Of a stretch of DNA of 64,000 nucleotides, positions 60,371 to 64,000 are shown in pieces; positions within the stretch are counted from its first letter, which is position 1, and the number at the start of each line of letters is the position of its first letter. The stretch is from assembly GCA_026545765.1 (NCBI GenBank), contig JAIFAC010000442.1:37472-101471 (forward strand). The letters are read 5' to 3'. The notes under the pieces are model-generated. The model searched no databases. It had not been told where the DNA came from and saw only the letters and a program-made list of their open reading frames with translations. A program made the translations under genes and the position numbers. Origin of the DNA: Plantago major (lineage: Eukaryota > Streptophyta > Magnoliopsida > Lamiales > Plantaginaceae).

Positions 60371-61250
60371 TACATTTGTTTTGAGCTTTCGGTTTTGACT
60401 GGTTTGCTTCAAAGGAAGAATTTTTGCGCTTTATTGGAGTTTTGTCATCTGATTTTTGCTTCCTTGAAGTGTTCTCGTTAAGTGGGTAGAGTAGAATTTT
60501 AACCGGTTTGTGTTTGATTGTTTGTTTGTTTGTTGAGATTGTTGTTATCTCCATTGTGGAAGAAACTTGGTTTTTCAAAACCGGATGTGTCAAAATTCAA
60601 TCTTTTTGTAGATGTGATGAGAATAGGGCTTATGATCTATCTGCTAAATTAGTGTTTAGTATATTAAAGCTTGATTGTGAAGAAGTTTGGTGTACAATGT
60701 TATAAATTTGAAAACCTGCTTGTAGATAAGCTTTCATGAGTGAATATATGTCAAAGTGATGTCAAACAAGATATAATGGTGGCTTAGACGCTGATGTACA
60801 TGTTCGCTAGTGGCTAGGGGTTCAGGTGTTAGTTTAAGGGAAGTCGGAATTGCTTTGTTGGAAAATTTTGCAGAGTTTTGGATCAGCCATCTCTAGAGAA
60901 GTAACCGATTCCTTTCATGTTGTATTCTAAGGGGGATAAGCGAAACTACTTGCAAATTTACGGAATTGTATCAAGGGTTGTATACTTTACTATGATGCAT
61001 GTGATATTTGGGATATGTTATATACTTGTTGCCAAAATGAGGCATTTGAAAATTTTGAGATTATGATTATTCACGAGGGCAACTTTTTTAGTTGGAGTAA
61101 AACGTGTTAGAATATATGTTTAGATTTTGATCAAGAACCTAATGACTTATCTTAGCTCGTAAAGATGCTTAGTACTCTTAGGCTCGTTTTTCAATCAAAT
61201 TTCATCGAATCGAATCGAATCGAATCAATGAGTTTAATTGAAGAGAATGA
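60371..61250. other. Intergenic
   Basis: Nothing recognised; short (TCGAA)n-like run ATCGAATCGAATCGAATC near 61,205. Confidence 0.5.
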
Positions 61251-61319
61251 GCCTTAGTTAACTTAAACTCGTAAAAGAGGAAAATCACTAAATATGTTAG
61301 TCTAGCAAATCTCTTGTAT

Positions 61320-62650
61320 AGGATGTTAGGTCTCGAATGTAATTTTTTTTTTGTTAAAGAAGACCAAGAAGGAAGCATCCAAGCAAAGGAACTCATTTCC
61401 GTAAGAGTGAAGTTTGCTCAAGATTGTCAAGACTAAGGAGAAAAGTCTCCTCGTATACCTATGTTCAGATATCTTAAAGAAACACTGCTTTCAATAAACA
61501 AGTTTTGCAAAAGATATTTGAGAACACAAGGTTTCAACGAGGAAGTGCCCACAGAAACTCTACACTAAGATACCTTGATAAAACTATGTTTCGGAAAACA
61601 ATGTTTCAACAAGTATCCTGAGATGAAGGTCTCGAAAGTGACATGCAATGCTTTAAAGCGGCATTGTTCCGCTGGTACTATGCAGACAAAAAATAGTACA
61701 ATGCAATAAATGCGCAGACAGAGACATTTGAACAAAAGAGGAAATCCGAAAAGAGACAACGCTTTCAGAAGATTATTTTCAGATATCAATAGTTTGAATT
61801 TGAATCGAGCCTAACGATACTATTCAAACGGCTTCAAATTCAACTATAAATATCACCACTTAGAATGCTTGAAATACACCTCAACTTACACACGTAATCT
61901 AACTTATTCATTCAAGCATACAAGCCTTCAACCCACTTACTCTTCAAAATTATGACTATGCTCTCAATTCTAAGTACGAAAGTTCTAAGTTTCTCGATCT
62001 TAACAAGCATTGCTATCTGTGAAGGAGTTGAATCAAAAGATCAAGTATCCAGTTTCATTCTCCGCAGCTTAACATAGACTGTCAAGAAGAACATATCACA
62101 ACACATTGTGAAGTGTGTTAAGTGATTCTGTTCTATGTAGTATTCCTAAATAATCAAAACTTAGTAAGACTACTCACCGACAAACCTTCATAACCAACAC
62201 CTTAAACGGGCGTGAGTACAGAAGTACTTAGTTTGGGAAACTAAGGAATAACTCAAGGTTATCGAAAGATAGAAGTACTTAGTTTGGAAAACTAAGGAAC
62301 AAATTTCAAAGATTTGAGTATAGGAAGTACTTGGGAGCCGGAATAACTCAGGGAACACTGGTTGGGAACCCAGTGTATTTTAGGAATTGAGAGAAGATAT
62401 TTGTAAGGTGAACTCAATTATATGTCTTAGTGGATTCTGTGTCCGAAAGGTCAAGTGGATTAGTCAAGGATTACGCCACCTTCATATACCACTATAAAAG
62501 ACGTGTTATTTACTTTCAACAATTTACTTATCGTTCTCTTTATCCCGATAAGTATTTAAACACATTATATCTTGCAGCACGGCACTTGTCATGTAAAAGT
62601 CTTCCACTCTCAAACTAAGTACGATATCCTAGAAGTTGTGTTTATCGACA
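61320..62650. mobile_element. Possible LTR-retroelement remnant
   Basis: 61,320-61,800 has a non-coding, recombined look. 61,845 has CTATAAATATCACC, a TATA-like start. 62,210-62,330 carries repeated AAGTACTTAGTTTGGGAAACT and AAGTACTTAGTTTGGAAAAC motifs, and 62,350 GGTTGGGAACCCAGTG. Such composition is common in plant Copia LTRs. I could not find matching LTR pairs, a primer-binding site or coding domains, so this is only a suggestion. Confidence 0.3.
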
Positions 62651-63430
62651 AAAGCTATAAGACTATTCACCCTCTAATCTTTTCCTTTGCCGTTATCTGG
62701 ACCAACAAAACGTAAGAAACTTTTGTCTTTAGTCATTAGTATTCTTAAAGCTTATATCGAAGAAACTTTGAAGATAGTGTTATACATTTGAAATATGCGA
62801 TTGTGTTTGTCGTTAACCAAGTTGATTAGGTTAAGATGTTGAAATTGATATTAAAAAAGTTTGGTGGTGAATTTACATGCTAAGATACCTGCTTTATTGC
62901 AAGATATGCATATGGCTACTTTTACAGCTTAGATTTTGAATATGTAACTTGAGAAGTTGGCTCATTAATGAAGTCTCAGAGAGAATCTTGTTGTCGTTAG
63001 TAATGTCCAAAGAAAGTAACCCAATCCCTTATGGGTGTATCGCAACGGATAAGCAAACAACAGCACCTTTACATGAATTCTATCAGACATACATTGTACT
63101 CATGCAGTTTGTTTTGAGTGAAACCCATAAAATTAATAGAGACGTTACACTCAGCCTTTGTACTACTTGTAATTGGAGTTTTTATTTTAGCATGCCCACT
63201 AGTTCGAAGGATATCGCTCACGCTTAATAATAGACACGATCGTGTGTTTTATGGTTATATGTCAGTCGTCTACTATGCTAATTCCATTGAGTAACAAACT
63301 TGGGATATTTATATATACGTCGTTGATGTGTTCAATATATTTACTCAGACATAAATGCATGCACGTGTGCAAATATATTATTACCTTGAGGCATTTTTTT
63401 TTCGTGCCCAAAATACTTGCAAACAGAGTT
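62651..63430. other. Intergenic, unrecognised
   Basis: An open frame of 92 codons at 62,949-63,227 has no recognised motif. No repeat seen. Confidence 0.4.
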
Positions 63431-63431
63431 A

Positions 63432-64000
63432 TCGGTAAAATGATTGATCCTCACCTTTGAGTTGTAGCATTAAAGGTACGGACTCGAGGCGAATGACTTT
63501 CTGTACAACCAATTTCCGATATTTAGGGTTGTCGAACCAATAACATCTTAATCTCTCCCATGCAAACATTATTGTGTTTCCTCATCATCTAGGAAATCTT
63601 TCATGGTTGAATGATTTATCCCCACCCCTTCGAGTCGGATCATTTAAGGTATGTGGACTCGAGCGGTAATGATTTTGTGCACATCCCATTTCCGACATTT
63701 CTAAGGTTGTTGAACCAGCCGTAACATCATAATCTCTCCTTGCAAACATCATCAAGAAGGTTTCTAGCTCATCATCTAGGAAATCTTCGCGTTGAATGTG
63801 ACCCATCCTCCCTTTTGGAGCTAGAGAATTTAAGGTACATGGACTTCAATGAATGACATTGTGTACAACCCATTTTCGATATTTCTGTGGTTCTTCAACC
63901 AATTGCAAACATCTTAGTATCTCTTCAAACATCATATATTGGTGTTGCCTTCATCATCTAGGAAATCTTTGGCAGCTTAAATATTTTTTATCTTAGATGA
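63432..64000 (+). pseudogene. Third decayed LRR receptor-like-protein fragment, runs off the window
   Basis: Repeats the LRR part of the 55-56.7 kb copies, nearly in the same order: AAAATGATTGATCCTCACCT, the ACTCGAGGCGAATGACTTT stretch, CATCTTAATCTCTCCCATGC and CATCATCTAGGAAATCTT. Many small deletions relative to those copies and no long frame. Orientation is the same. The matching LRRNT part just upstream was not found, so the copy starts inside the gene. Confidence 0.75.

Noticed and set aside
60282-60593. 103-codon minus-strand open frame
   Set aside because: Low-complexity Lys/Asn/Thr content with no motif; overlaps the plus-strand MBD relic.
62949-63227. 92-codon open frame
   Set aside because: No recognised domain, splice context or relative in the window; cannot be supported as a gene.

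Overview
The window is nuclear DNA of a flowering plant, almost certainly a eudicot and possibly an asterid (the narrower placement is a guess). Genes are split by AT-rich GT-AG introns. The families are plant families: remorin, R2R3-MYB, CLE peptides, fasciclin-like AGP, MAPR/MSBP and multi-MBD proteins. MITE, MULE and LRR-receptor debris lies between them. Exon borders were placed by hand from conserved protein sequence and GT/AG sites, and reading frames were checked by summing exon lengths.

Left part (1-8,800): a complete remorin gene (+) faces an R2R3-MYB gene (-). About 4 kb of repeat-rich intergenic DNA follows, then a decayed retroelement fragment. Block A (8,832-13,400) holds an F-box gene broken by a frameshift and three decayed or decaying CLE peptide genes. 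Next are the Nudix-fold cleavage factor CFIm25 (-), a MITE with a 72-bp triplication, and a 2.4-kb MULE. The MULE ends 93 bp before the start codon of a complete 12-exon MSH3 gene (+).

Middle part (28,000-41,000): a small membrane protein gene (-) that is probably a mitochondrial complex I subunit, an F-box/LRR gene (+), a membrane steroid-binding (cytochrome b5-like) gene (+) and a single-exon fasciclin-like gene (+). All look intact.

Block B (41,640-47,460) is the inverted, rearranged relative of block A. It has a 5'-truncated F-box pseudogene (-) and three intact CLE precursor genes (+). Each of the three CLE motifs departs from the family consensus at a different position: P9 to H, P7 replaced by RR, and S5 to C. 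This A/B pair is the most interesting part of the window: two peptide-hormone gene nests about 32 kb apart, one largely dead and one intact but unusual.

Right part (48,300-64,000): a gene with four tandem methyl-CpG-binding domains, a short one-MBD gene, and at least two broken MBD copies make a local MBD array. Interleaved are decayed LRR receptor-like-protein repeats (two tandem copies near 55-56.7 kb and one at the right edge) and a possible LTR-retroelement remnant. I saw no rRNA, convincing tRNA or CRISPR.
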